DNA of 64,000 bases from CADEEN01 sp963816315 (GTDB lineage: Bacteria; Pseudomonadota; Gammaproteobacteria; Burkholderiales; Burkholderiaceae_C). The number at the start of each line of letters is the position of its first letter. The first letter of the stretch is position 1. Shown here piece by piece: positions 26,525 through 35,900 of this stretch. A program made the position numbers and the translations under genes. Below the pieces are notes generated by a model, which worked only from the letters and a program-made list of their open reading frames with translations, did not search any database and was not told the origin of the DNA. The stretch is taken from contig CAWFJZ010000029.1 in NCBI GenBank assembly GCA_963816315.1, positions 248,001 through 312,000 of the forward strand, read 5' to 3'.

Positions 26525-27964
26525 ATGGTCGAAGTCGATCTGTTCGTCATCGGCGGCGGCTCGGGCGGCGTGCGCGCCGCTCGCGTGGCCGCGCAACACG
26601 GCGCGCGCGTGGCGCTGGCCGAGGCTGACCGCCTCGGCGGCACCTGCGTCATCCGCGGTTGCGTGCCGAAGAAGTTGATGGTGCTGGCCTCGCGCCATGC
26701 GCAAGGCTTCGACGATGCAGCAGCCTTCGGCTGGTCGCTGCCGGCGGCGCCCCGCTTCGACTGGGCACGGTTGCGCCAGCGCGTGCAGGCCGAGGTGACG
26801 CGGCTCGAAGGCGTGTACGCCGCACTGCTCGATGAGTCGGGAGTCGTGCTACACGCCGAGCGCGCCGTGCTCGCCGACGCGCACACGGTGCGTCTTGCCG
26901 GTGGACGGCAAGTGCGTGCAGAGCAAATCCTGATCGCTACCGGCGCCGCGCCGCTGATGCCACAGGACATTCCTGGCGCTGATCTGGCATCGAGCTCGAA
27001 CGAGCTCTTCCTCTGGCCCGAGCAGCCGCGCCGCGTTGTCGTCCAAGGCGGCGGCTACATCGCGCTCGAGTTTGCGTGCCTGCTGCGCCGCCTCGGCAGC
27101 GACGTCACCGTCGTGCTGCGCGGCGAGCAGGTGCTGCGCGGTTTCGACGACGAGGTGCGCAGCCACCTGCAGTCGCAGCTCGCGGCCCAAGGCATCGTCT
27201 TCATGACCGCTGCGGCGCTCGCCGGCATCGAACGCCACGCCGGCGAGCTGCGCGTCGCCATCGACAACGGCGCCAGCGTGCCGGCCGACGCCGTGCTGCG
27301 CGCGCTCGGCCGCCGGCCGCTGACGCACGGGCTCGGCCTCGAAGCGGCCGGTGTGACGCTCGACGCTGCAGGCGCGGTCGTGGTCGATGCCGATGGCCGC
27401 ACGGCCGTGCCGCACATCCACGCCGTCGGCGACGTGACCAACCGCGTCCAGCTCACGTCGGCGGCGATCCGTGAAGGCCAGGCGTTCGCCGACCATGTCT
27501 TCGGCGGCGTGCCGGCTGTGCGCTTGCCGCACCTCGGGCCCGACGGCCTCGTACCGTCGGCGGTGTTCACCACGCCCGAGGTCGGCAGCGTCGGTCTGAC
27601 GGAAGCGCAAGCCTTGCAGCGCCATGCCGACATCGACATCTACAGCGCGAACTTTCGTCCGATGAAGGCGACGATGACCGGCAGCGCCGAGCGCACGCTG
27701 ATGAAACTCGTCGTCCACCGCGGCAGCGGGCGTGTGCTCGGCTGTCACATCGTCGGCGCCGAGGCCGCGGAGATGATTCAGCTCGTCGGCATCGCGCTCA
27801 CGTTGGGCGCCACCAAAGCCGCGCTCGACGCGACACTGGCGGTGCATCCCACCGCGGCCGAGGAACTGGTGACGATGCGCGTGCCGACGCGCCGTCACGG
27901 CTTGGCGCAACAACGCTACATGAACAAGTGCTCGCCCGCGTTCTCGCCGCCGAGCACGACGTAG
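26525..27964 (+). CDS. gor: Glutathione-disulfide reductase
   Basis: A 479-residue FAD flavoprotein that reduces glutathione disulfide with NADPH. GGGSGGVRAARVAA is the FAD Rossmann motif. The redox disulfide is in GGTCVIRGCVPKKLM. The second nucleotide motif is VVQGGGYIALEFACLL. The C-terminal catalytic histidine is in AVHPTAAEELVTMR. The plant- and bacteria-type GCVPKK spacing favours glutathione over dihydrolipoamide or trypanothione. The gene ends 49 bases inside the 3' end of guaC on the opposite strand. It may serve the exported glutathione peroxidase indirectly by keeping the glutathione pool reduced. Confidence 0.9.
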   Translation: MVEVDLFVIGGGSGGVRAARVAAQHGARVALAEADRLGGTCVIRGCVPKKLMVLASRHAQGFDDAAAFGWSLPAAPRFDWARLRQRVQAEVTRLEGVYAALLDESGVVLHAERAVLADAHTVRLAGGRQVRAEQILIATGAAPLMPQDIPGADLASSSNELFLWPEQPRRVVVQGGGYIALEFACLLRRLGSDVTVVLRGEQVLRGFDDEVRSHLQSQLAAQGIVFMTAAALAGIERHAGELRVAIDNGASVPADAVLRALGRRPLTHGLGLEAAGVTLDAAGAVVVDADGRTAVPHIHAVGDVTNRVQLTSAAIREGQAFADHVFGGVPAVRLPHLGPDGLVPSAVFTTPEVGSVGLTEAQALQRHADIDIYSANFRPMKATMTGSAERTLMKLVVHRGSGRVLGCHIVGAEAAEMIQLVGIALTLGATKAALDATLAVHPTAAEELVTMRVPTRRHGLAQQRYMNKCSPAFSPPSTT

Positions 27965-28893
27965 TTGACCTTCTTCAAATCCATCAACTGCGTGCCGCCG
28001 GCGTAGCTGATCGAGCTCTGCACGTCTTCGCGCATCTCGCGCAGCGTGTCGGCCAAGCGGCCCTTGATCGGCTCCAGGATCCGCTTGCCCTCGACATGCT
28101 TGTACTCGCCCTTGTTGAAGTCCGACGCGCTGCCGTAGTACTCCTTGTAGCGCTTGCCATCGACCTCGACCGTCTGGCCCGGACTCTCTTCGTGGCCGGC
28201 GAACAATGAGCCGATCATCACCATCGTCGCGCCGAAGCGCACGCTCTTGGCAATGTCGCCGTGGTGGCGGATGCCGCCATCGGCGACGATCGGTTTCGTC
28301 GCCACGCGCGCGCACCACTTCAACGCCGAGAGCTGCCAGCCACCGGTGCCGAAACCGGTCTTCAACTTCGTGATGCAGACCTTGCCCGGCCCGACGCCGA
28401 CCTTGGTGGCGTCGGCGCCCCAGTTCTCGAGGTCGATGACCGCTTCGGGCGTGGCCACGTTGCCGGCGATGACGAAGGCCTTGGGCAGGCGGGTCTTGAT
28501 GTGCTCGATCATCTTGCGCACGCTCTCGGCGTGGCCGTGCGCGATGTCGATCGTGATGTAGTCGGCGCCGATGCCTTCGGCCGCGAGCTGGTCCACCGTG
28601 GCCGTGTCGGCGGCCTTCACGCCCAGGCTGATCGAGACGAACAGGTTCTTGCTGCGCATGCGCCGCGCAAACGCCACGTTGTCGAGATCGAAGCGGTGCA
28701 TGACATAAAAGTGCCCGCTCTGGGCCAGCGCTTCGACGATCGGCTCATCGACCACCGTCTTCATGTTCGACGGCACCACCGGCATGACGAAGCGCTGCGC
28801 GCCGAACTGCGTACTGGTGTCGCACTCGCTGCGGCTATCGACGCGGCACTTGCGCGGCAGCAGCAGGATGTTGTCGTAGTCGAAGATTTCCAT
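27916..28893 (-). CDS. guaC: GMP reductase (GuaC)
   Basis: A 325-residue IMPDH/GMPR-family TIM barrel that converts GMP to IMP and ammonia with NADPH, in purine salvage. The catalytic cysteine and flap begin in GVGPGKVCITKLKTGFG. The phosphate-binding IVADGGIRHHGDIAKS and the SLFAGHEESPG loop match GMP reductase, and there is no CBS domain, unlike IMPDH. The length fits the GuaC2 subgroup. The ATG at 28893 begins MEIFDYDNILLLP. It is divergent from the GGDEF-EAL gene by 160 bases in which I see no other gene. Confidence 0.92.
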   Translation of the reverse strand: MEIFDYDNILLLPRKCRVDSRSECDTSTQFGAQRFVMPVVPSNMKTVVDEPIVEALAQSGHFYVMHRFDLDNVAFARRMRSKNLFVSISLGVKAADTATVDQLAAEGIGADYITIDIAHGHAESVRKMIEHIKTRLPKAFVIAGNVATPEAVIDLENWGADATKVGVGPGKVCITKLKTGFGTGGWQLSALKWCARVATKPIVADGGIRHHGDIAKSVRFGATMVMIGSLFAGHEESPGQTVEVDGKRYKEYYGSASDFNKGEYKHVEGKRILEPIKGRLADTLREMREDVQSSISYAGGTQLMDLKKVNYVVLGGENAGEHLFM

Positions 28894-29053
28894 GGACGGG
28901 TTCGTTCGGGCCCGAGCGTTGCGAGCTGCGGGCCGAGTTTACGCGGCCGAAAAAAGCGCGTGCATTCGTGCCGCAGTTCGCATTTGGCGAGGTGGGTTTG
29001 TCGCGGGCATGTAACGCGCTCTCGATAATCTGCCATCTGGGGAAACAGCCTGC

Positions 29054-30883
29054 GTGGCTCTCGTCGTGACCGACCGATCAGCTTTCGTCGATTCCAAAGG
29101 CGCCCGTTCGCGGTCGCGCTGGATGTTCGGCCGCTGGTTCGAATCCAAACCCGATCCGCTGCTCGAAGCCTTGTTCGACCGCGCCAGCGACGGCTTTCTC
29201 GTTTGCAGCGCCGACGGCAAGGTGCTGTCGTGCAATCCGGCGGCGGCGCACCTGCTCGGCGACGAGGCCACGGCCTGCGAGGGCCGCCATGTCTCGGAAT
29301 TGTTCGAGCAGGGCCGCGGTGAACGCTTCTCGCTGCACACCGGCGCGGCGACCACACGCGGCCGCGGCGCGCCGGGCCGCCCGGTCGATCTGCACCTGAC
29401 CGAGTACAACGGCAGCGCCGGCCCGCACGTGCTGGTGCGCATGCGCGATGCCAGCGAGCGCGCCGACACGCAGGAGCGGCTGAAGCAGCTCGCCAACTAC
29501 GACAGCCTGACCGGCCTGCCCAACCGCTCGCTGTTCCGTGACCGTCTGGGGCAGGCGATGGCGCGCGCCAAGCGCCAGGGCCGGCCGATGGCGTTGATGT
29601 TCCTCGACCTCGACCGCTTCAAGCAGGTCAACGACGAACTCGGCCACGAGGCCGGCGACCGGCTGTTGCAGCATGTCGGCAAGACGCTGACCGAGTGCCT
29701 GCGCACGGTCGATTCGGTGGCCCGCGACGGCGGCATGCCGCACACGCTGTCGCGCCTGGGCGGCGACGAGTTCACGCTGATCGTCGAGAACATCAACGGC
29801 GCCGAAGATGCCGCGCATGTCGCCAGCCGCGTGCTCGAAGCGCTCGGCGAGCCGGTGCAGATCGGCGAGGAAGAGCTGGTGGTCAGCGCCAGCATCGGCA
29901 TCTCGATGTACCCGATCGACAACGTCGATCTCGACACGCTGATCCGCCACACCGACATGGCGATGTACCGCAGCAAGTCGCACGGCCGCGCCACCTACAG
30001 CTTCTTCAGCGAGGATCTGTCGGCCGCGGTGACGGCACGCGTCTCGCTCGAAGGCGCGCTGCGCCGTGCCATCGAGCGCGAAGAGTTCGTGCTGCACTTT
30101 CAACCGAAGAGCGATCTGCGCACCGGCAAGGTCACCGGCGTCGAGGCCCTCGTGCGCTGGCACCGGCCGGGCCACGGCCTGATTCCGCCGGACCGCTTCG
30201 TCAGCGTGCTCGAGGACACCGGGCTGATCCTGCCGGTCGGCGCGTGGGTGATCCGCGCGGCCTGCGAACAGCTCGCGGCCTGGGACCGCCTCGGCCTGCC
30301 GCCGCTGCGCCTGGCGGTGAACCTGTCGGCGCGACAGTTCCGTCACCTCTATCTGGCGTCGATGATCGAAGACTCGCTGCGCCAGAACGGCATCGAGCCG
30401 CAGCGCCTGGAGATCGAGCTCACCGAGTCGCTGCTGATGGAAGACAACGAGGCCACGCGCTCGATGCTGGAGAGCTTCCGCCGTCTGGGCGTGCGCATGG
30501 CGATCGATGATTTCGGCACCGGCCACTCGTCGCTGTCGTACATCCGCCGCTTTGCGATCGACACGCTGAAGATCGACCGCTCGTTCGTGCAGTCGCTGCC
30601 GGACAACGACGAAGACACCGCGATCTGCAGCGCCGTCATCGCGCTCGGCCGCAACATGAAGATGTGCGTCGTTGCCGAAGGCGTCGAAACGGCCGAGCAG
30701 GCGCAGGTGCTGCGCGAACTCGGCTGCGACGAGGCGCAGGGCTACTGGATCAGCCGGCCGATGCCGGGGCCCGACTTTGCCGGCTGGTTCGTCACCTACA
30801 ACCGCGCGCGCACCGCCCGCAAACGCTCGCGCAGCCGCTACACCGACACCAGCCCGATCACGCTGTTCTCGCTTCTAGACTGA
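29054..30883 (+). CDS. PAS-GGDEF-EAL protein, c-di-GMP turnover
   Basis: A 609-residue cytoplasmic signalling protein. A PAS-like sensor (about residues 35-135, DRASDGFLVCSADGKVLSCN) is followed by a GGDEF domain (about 150-320, SLTGLPNRSLFRDRL and SRLGGDEFTLI) and an EAL domain (about 335-590, VLHFQPKSDLRTGKVTGVEA then LVRWHR). The GGDEF motif is intact, and the EAL motif is present with DDFGTGHSSL, so both synthesis and degradation of c-di-GMP are possible. No membrane segments are seen. The start is a GTG at 29054; a later ATG at 29123 is an alternative. Confidence 0.9.
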   Translation: MALVVTDRSAFVDSKGARSRSRWMFGRWFESKPDPLLEALFDRASDGFLVCSADGKVLSCNPAAAHLLGDEATACEGRHVSELFEQGRGERFSLHTGAATTRGRGAPGRPVDLHLTEYNGSAGPHVLVRMRDASERADTQERLKQLANYDSLTGLPNRSLFRDRLGQAMARAKRQGRPMALMFLDLDRFKQVNDELGHEAGDRLLQHVGKTLTECLRTVDSVARDGGMPHTLSRLGGDEFTLIVENINGAEDAAHVASRVLEALGEPVQIGEEELVVSASIGISMYPIDNVDLDTLIRHTDMAMYRSKSHGRATYSFFSEDLSAAVTARVSLEGALRRAIEREEFVLHFQPKSDLRTGKVTGVEALVRWHRPGHGLIPPDRFVSVLEDTGLILPVGAWVIRAACEQLAAWDRLGLPPLRLAVNLSARQFRHLYLASMIEDSLRQNGIEPQRLEIELTESLLMEDNEATRSMLESFRRLGVRMAIDDFGTGHSSLSYIRRFAIDTLKIDRSFVQSLPDNDEDTAICSAVIALGRNMKMCVVAEGVETAEQAQVLRELGCDEAQGYWISRPMPGPDFAGWFVTYNRARTARKRSRSRYTDTSPITLFSLLD

Positions 30884-31909
30884 AGCGGATTCGCCAAAGA
30901 TGGCGAGCGGGTCGAAGCTCGATCGTGTGCCCAGCGACGCGCCACTGTTTTCGAACCACCGCGCCACGCGCTCGCGCCCGGCATCGCGCAAGCGCTGCAG
31001 GAAGGTCCAGTCGGGCACGAGCCGCGTCTGGTTCGGCAAGTCGGCAAGCGTGCTGTCGGCATCGATCAGGTGCCAGCGCAGGCGCGCCAGCCGGCGGTCG
31101 CTGCCGAAGCGCGGCCATGGCCGGGCCAGTGCATCGGCATGCGCTTCGGCAAGCCAGCGCGCCTCGCGCAGGAACGGGGCGGTGAAGGCGATCTCGCGCA
31201 CGCGATCTGCAATCTCTTCGACAGAGGATGGTGGCGCGCTCGGCCCGAGCGGGCTGAGCGTGACCAGCATCAGGTCATCGCAGGGCACCTCGCGCAGCAG
31301 CGGCCCCAGCGCGGGGTTGGCGCTGAAGGCGCCGTCCCAATGCGGCTGGCCGTCGATCAGCACCGGATGCGCGACCTGCGGCAGGCAGGCTGACGCCAGC
31401 ACAGCATCGACCGTGACGGCGTTGCGCCGCACCAGGCGCAAACGGCCGCGCGCCACCTCGGTCGCCGAGATGAACAGCGCCATGCCGCGCGTGCTGCGCA
31501 AGCGTTCGAAATCGATCTGCGCAGCGAGCACGTCGCGCAGCGGGTTCAGGTTCAGCGGGTTCAGCTGCGACGGTGCGAGCCAGCGCGACCAGGCCAGCAT
31601 GGCGTGGCCCATCGGCGCGAGCCGTGGCGGATCGCCCGGCACATGAAACAGCGGCGGCACACGCTCGGCGATCGCCTGCCAGAACGCGTGCAGCGCTGCG
31701 CGTGCGCCGTCGGCGCCGCCTTGCGTCATGCCATGCGCCAGCACGACGGCGTTCATCGCGCCGGCACTGGCGCCGCTGGCCGCGGCAACGGCCAAGCCGC
31801 GTTCGAGCAGCGCGTCGATCACGCCCCAGGTGAAGGCGCCATGCGCGCCGCCGCCTTGCAGCGCCAATGAAAGAGCGGGAGGGGTACGGCGAAAAATCAT
31901 CCCAGGCAT
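30875..31909 (-). CDS. Patatin-like phospholipase
   Basis: About 344 residues. The oxyanion loop ALQGGGAHGAFTWG and the nucleophile elbow SGASAGAMNAVV (GxSxG) are family marks, and DGAFSANPALGPL supplies the catalytic aspartate. Such enzymes hydrolyse lipids as Ser-Asp dyads. There is no clear signal peptide; the gene may act in the cytoplasm or be secreted as in ExoU-like proteins. Start choice among ATGs at 31909 and 31900 is uncertain. The stop overlaps the 3' end of the GGDEF-EAL gene by nine bases. Confidence 0.85.
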   Translation of the reverse strand: MPGMIFRRTPPALSLALQGGGAHGAFTWGVIDALLERGLAVAAASGASAGAMNAVVLAHGMTQGGADGARAALHAFWQAIAERVPPLFHVPGDPPRLAPMGHAMLAWSRWLAPSQLNPLNLNPLRDVLAAQIDFERLRSTRGMALFISATEVARGRLRLVRRNAVTVDAVLASACLPQVAHPVLIDGQPHWDGAFSANPALGPLLREVPCDDLMLVTLSPLGPSAPPSSVEEIADRVREIAFTAPFLREARWLAEAHADALARPWPRFGSDRRLARLRWHLIDADSTLADLPNQTRLVPDWTFLQRLRDAGRERVARWFENSGASLGTRSSFDPLAIFGESASV

Positions 31910-31952
31910 GAAGTGCGTCAAGCACCGACCATGCCACAAGGTGCGCGAAGGA

Positions 31953-32531
31953 TCAGGCCATGCGCGAGAGTTGGCCCATCAAGTCGGCGACGAAACGCGC
32001 CGGCGGCATGTCGGCCGTGCGGTAGGCCAGGCGCGCCTGACGGTCGAACAGATAGACCTGCGCGGTATGGCGGTCGGCGCCGATGGCGCGGCCACGCACG
32101 AAGTCGAGCAGGCGATCAACGTCTTCGACGCGCGGCACGGCGCCTTGCCAGTTCGTGTGCGCGCCGAAGCGGGCGCGCCACGCGCGCACAGCCTGCGGGC
32201 TGTCGCCCAAGGGGTCGATGCTGAGCGACAGCAACTGCATCTCGCGCTGCGTGTGGATGAGCGGCGCCACCGCACCGAACAATGCGCCTTGGATCGGGCA
32301 GGTGGCGCTACAGCCGGTGAACATCAACTGCAGCGCAGTGACGCGCCCGCGCAGGCGCTGCGTCAACTCGAAGCGCTTGCCGTCGTCTGCCGTCAGTGAG
32401 AGCCGGGGCGCGGGCAGCGGTGGCCGCAGCGGGCCGAACGGTTCGTGCGCAGCCGATGCGGTCTGCGCCATCGCGAACGGTGCGCCGAGCGCCGAGAGGA
32501 GCGCCAGCGTGTGGCGTCGTTGCAGACTCAT
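31953..32531 (-). CDS. SCO1/SenC family copper chaperone
   Basis: A 192-residue exported thioredoxin-fold protein (signal MSLQRRHTLALLSALGAPFA, cut near AQTASA). The copper-binding cysteines are in FTGCSATCP (CxxxC), and the conserved distal histidine is in DRHTAQVYLFD. Sco proteins load copper into cytochrome c oxidase, and in Streptomyces a Sco protein is needed to mature the copper radical oxidase GlxA. Here its ATG overlaps the stop of a cytochrome c gene directly downstream of a galactose-oxidase-like gene, so delivery of copper to that enzyme is a good guess. Confidence 0.88.
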   Translation of the reverse strand: MSLQRRHTLALLSALGAPFAMAQTASAAHEPFGPLRPPLPAPRLSLTADDGKRFELTQRLRGRVTALQLMFTGCSATCPIQGALFGAVAPLIHTQREMQLLSLSIDPLGDSPQAVRAWRARFGAHTNWQGAVPRVEDVDRLLDFVRGRAIGADRHTAQVYLFDRQARLAYRTADMPPARFVADLMGQLSRMA

Positions 32532-32972
32532 CAGCGGGCCGGTGAATTGGTGAGATGCAGCCACAGCGAGCCGCAGTCGGCGTCTGTGATCTCGTAGCGC
32601 GGCATCGTGCGTTGGATGATGACATGCGCCGGATCGACACCGCGTGCGCAGCAGCGTGCACAACGAGGCGGCGTCGTAGCGCGACGGCGGGCCGCCGCGG
32701 CGGCGCACGGCGTCGGTGAGGGCGCTGGGTGTCAATGCGGGACCCACCTGTTGTGTGGCAGCGGACGACGAGGCCGCGTTGCCACGGCTCGCACCGTGGC
32801 AGTTGATGCAGCGGCTGGCTTGTGCGGGCAGCGCAAAGTCCTGGCCGACGATGCGCGCCGGCAGCGCGAGGTCGCCGTCGAATAACTGCCGCCCGCGCAT
32901 CGCATTGCTGCCATCAGCCGACGCCGCCGTGGCCACCGCCAACAGCGCCAATGCGCTCCATTGCGCCGTCAT
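32531..32972 (-). CDS. Small c-type cytochrome, exported (frameshifted near 32643)
   Basis: A single-haem protein of about 147 residues. A signal (MTAQWSALALLAVATAASAD) is followed by the haem motif CINCHGAS and, after the frameshift, a possible axial methionine in QRTMPRYEITDADC. An extra C near 32643 breaks the frame; the corrected end reads SLWLHLTNSPAR. The start lies four bases after the stop of the galactose-oxidase-like fusion, and its own stop overlaps the Sco start (TGATG), so the three genes form one tight unit. It probably carries electrons to or from the fusion protein's haem domain. Confidence 0.72.
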
Positions 32973-32976
32973 GCGA

Positions 32977-35900
32977 TCACGGCGGCGCTGCGTACAGCGA
33001 CGCCGCAGGCACGGCCACGTACGTGCTGGCGCCCGGCGGCAACCACAGCAGCTGCATCACCGCACCGCCGCCGCGCTCGTAGTACTCGAGGCGGATGCTG
33101 TAGCGCTGACCGGCGACAAGCGTGATCGTGCCCGTGGAGTTGTTGGTCGGCGAATGGTCGGTCCAGTTGTTGATCACCTGCACGTTGTTGATCCACAGCC
33201 GCACGCCGTCGTCGCTGCGCGTGCGGAAACGGTAGCTGCCGCTGCTCGCCGCCAGCACGCTGCCGGTCCAGCGCACCGAGAAGTTGTTGCTGCCGATGCC
33301 CGTACCCGGCGAGCTGCTTCCCCAATCGAAGTTGACGGCCTCGGTGCGCACCAGCGCCGGCGTGCCGCTGAGCGTGAGGTTGTTGAAGTAGTTGCCGACG
33401 AGGCCGCCGTTCGACGTCGAGGCCACCGCCGGTTCTTCGCTGCCGATCTGGGCGACGAAGGCGGCGACCTGCGCCAGTTGTGTCGCGTTCAGCGTGACGT
33501 TGTTGTGCGCCGTGATCGCATCGGCGAGCGTCGCGGCGGATCCGTCATGCAGGTACGGCGCGGTTGCCAGACATCGCGCAGGGTCGGCGTGTCGATGCCC
33601 GTCAGGCGCCGCACGAGGCGCCTGCCGCTGGACGGCTTGAACGTGCCGACATCGGGCGGGCTGCCGAGCCGCTGTGGGTGAACGCGCTGCCGGCGTGGCA
33701 GGCGGCGCATTGCTGCGGCGAAGACGCTGCGCCCGGCGACTGCGGCGGCCGTCAGCGTGCCGTCGCGCATTGCGGTGCGGGCTCGGCGTCGAAGGCGGTC
33801 AGCGAGCCACATAGGCCGCCAGCGCATCGAGGTCGGCGCTGACGCCGGCCTTGCGGTCGCCCAGCGGCTGGCTGCGCGTGCCGGTGTTGAACTGCGCGTC
33901 GTTCATCAGGCCGTTGCCTTGCGCGAGGGCGCGGATCTGCCCTCGAAGTCCTGCACCTCGTCGAAGTTGCCGCTCCAGTGCAGGCGGCCTTGCGCTCCTG
34001 CACGGCCGCGCAGGCTGATCGTGTTGCGCAGGCCTTCGCCGAGGCCGGTCAGATCCCAGACGCGGCCGTCGCTGCCGCCGTCGCGGTGGCAGGTGGCGCA
34101 GCTCAGGTAGCTGTCGCGCGCCAGGCGCGGGTCGCGGGCGTCGTAGAAGAGCCGCTTGCCGTTGAGCACCTGCGCCGTCAGCCGTTCGCTGGCCACGGCG
34201 GCCAGCGTGGCCGGCGCCGGCACGTTGTATTCGCCGAACTGCACCAGCCGCGTCAGGTCGTGCACGGTCACGCTGCGGTCCATGAAGTTGCTGACGAACA
34301 GGCGCAGCCCGTCGGCCGACACGGCCAGCCCCTGCGGCGCGCGGCCGGCGTCGAAGCGCATGACTTCGCGCTTGCCCACCGGGTCGAGCACCGCGACCTG
34401 GCGGCTGGTTTCAGAGCGACGAAGAGATAGGCGCCGCTCGGGTGGAAGGCCGCTGCGCTGGCCACGCTCGCGTTGTCGTGGTCGACGCGCGCCGCGTGAT
34501 CTTCGGCGAGCGTGGCCAGATCGATGCGCGAGCTGATGGCGCGCACCGTGTTCTGGAAGTCGAGGTTCTGGCCGTCGCGCAACAGGCCGCGCTTGATGTT
34601 GTCCTGCTTGCGATGGCACCCAGGCTGCGCCGCCGTCGGGCGCGATCACCGCCGCGCCGAGGTAGTTGGGCACACCGCGGCCCTGGATCGTGTTGTCGGC
34701 CTTCTCGCTGTGGGCGAGCACGGTGGTGGCGAGCACGGCGCGCGTGCCGGTGTTGACCACCACCACCTCGGCGCCGCGCGGCGCACCGCCGACGGTGGTC
34801 TGCACGCTGGCCGTGCCCTCGCCGGGCAGCGGCGGCGTGATGAAACGCGAGACGAGCACGCGCGTGCCGTCGCCGTTGATCGAGATCTGGCGCGGGTTCG
34901 GACCGACGGCCACCGTCGCCGTGATGGCGCCGCTGCCGTCCAGGCGCAGCAACTGGCCGGTGGCTTCGAGCGCCAGCCAGGCCGCGCCGTCGGCCGGTGA
35001 CCAGGCGATGCCGTAGGGCATCGAGGCCCGCGGCAGCGCGATCGTCTGCGTCACCGCGAACGTCGAGGTGCTGATGAGGCTCAGCGTGGCGTTGTCGCGG
35101 TTGGCGACCCAGACGCTCGCGCCGGACCACGGTCAGCGTGCGCGGGCCGGCGCCGACCGCGATTTCGGCCAGCTTGGCATTCGTCACCGCGTCGAAGACG
35201 CTGACGCTGTCGTTGTCGGGGTTGACCAGCCACAGCCGCGCATTGCCGGCTGCGCGTGCTTCGAGCACGATGTTCGACGACGCCACCGGCCGCAGCGTCG
35301 TCGCAGCGCGCACCACCGCTTGGACAAAACTGCTGGTCGTGATGCGGCCGTCGGATGGTGCGCACCGACAGCGTCACCGTGTACAGGCCGGCGTTGGCGT
35401 AGAGGTGCGTGACGCTGGCGCCGGCGCTGAATGGCGCGCGCGTGCCGTCGCCGAAGTCCCAGGCGTATTGCAAGCCGCTGCCGGTGGCGCTGGCGTTGTA
35501 GGTGACGCTGCTGCCGGCCGCGGACGGTGGCGCCGTCACCGGGCTGATGACGGTCGGCGGTGCGAGCACGGCCCAGGCAAACGAGGCGCTGGCCGATCCG
35601 CTGCGGCCGTCCTGCACCGACACGGTGACGTTGTAGTTGCCGGCCGCCGTCGGCGTGCCGCTGATGACGCCGTTGCCGCTGCCGATGGCCAGGCCGGGCG
35701 GCAAGCCCGTGGCGCTGTAGGCCAGGGTGTCGCCGTCGGGGTCGCTGGCGACCACGTTCAGCGTGGCCGCCTGGCCCAGCGTGCTCGATTGCGCGGCCGG
35801 TGTGATCAAAGCCGGCGGACGGTTGGGTTGGGCGGCGGTAAACAGCACCGTCTTCTCGGCCTCCGGCGTGCCCATCGTGCGGAAGTCACCGCTGGCCACC

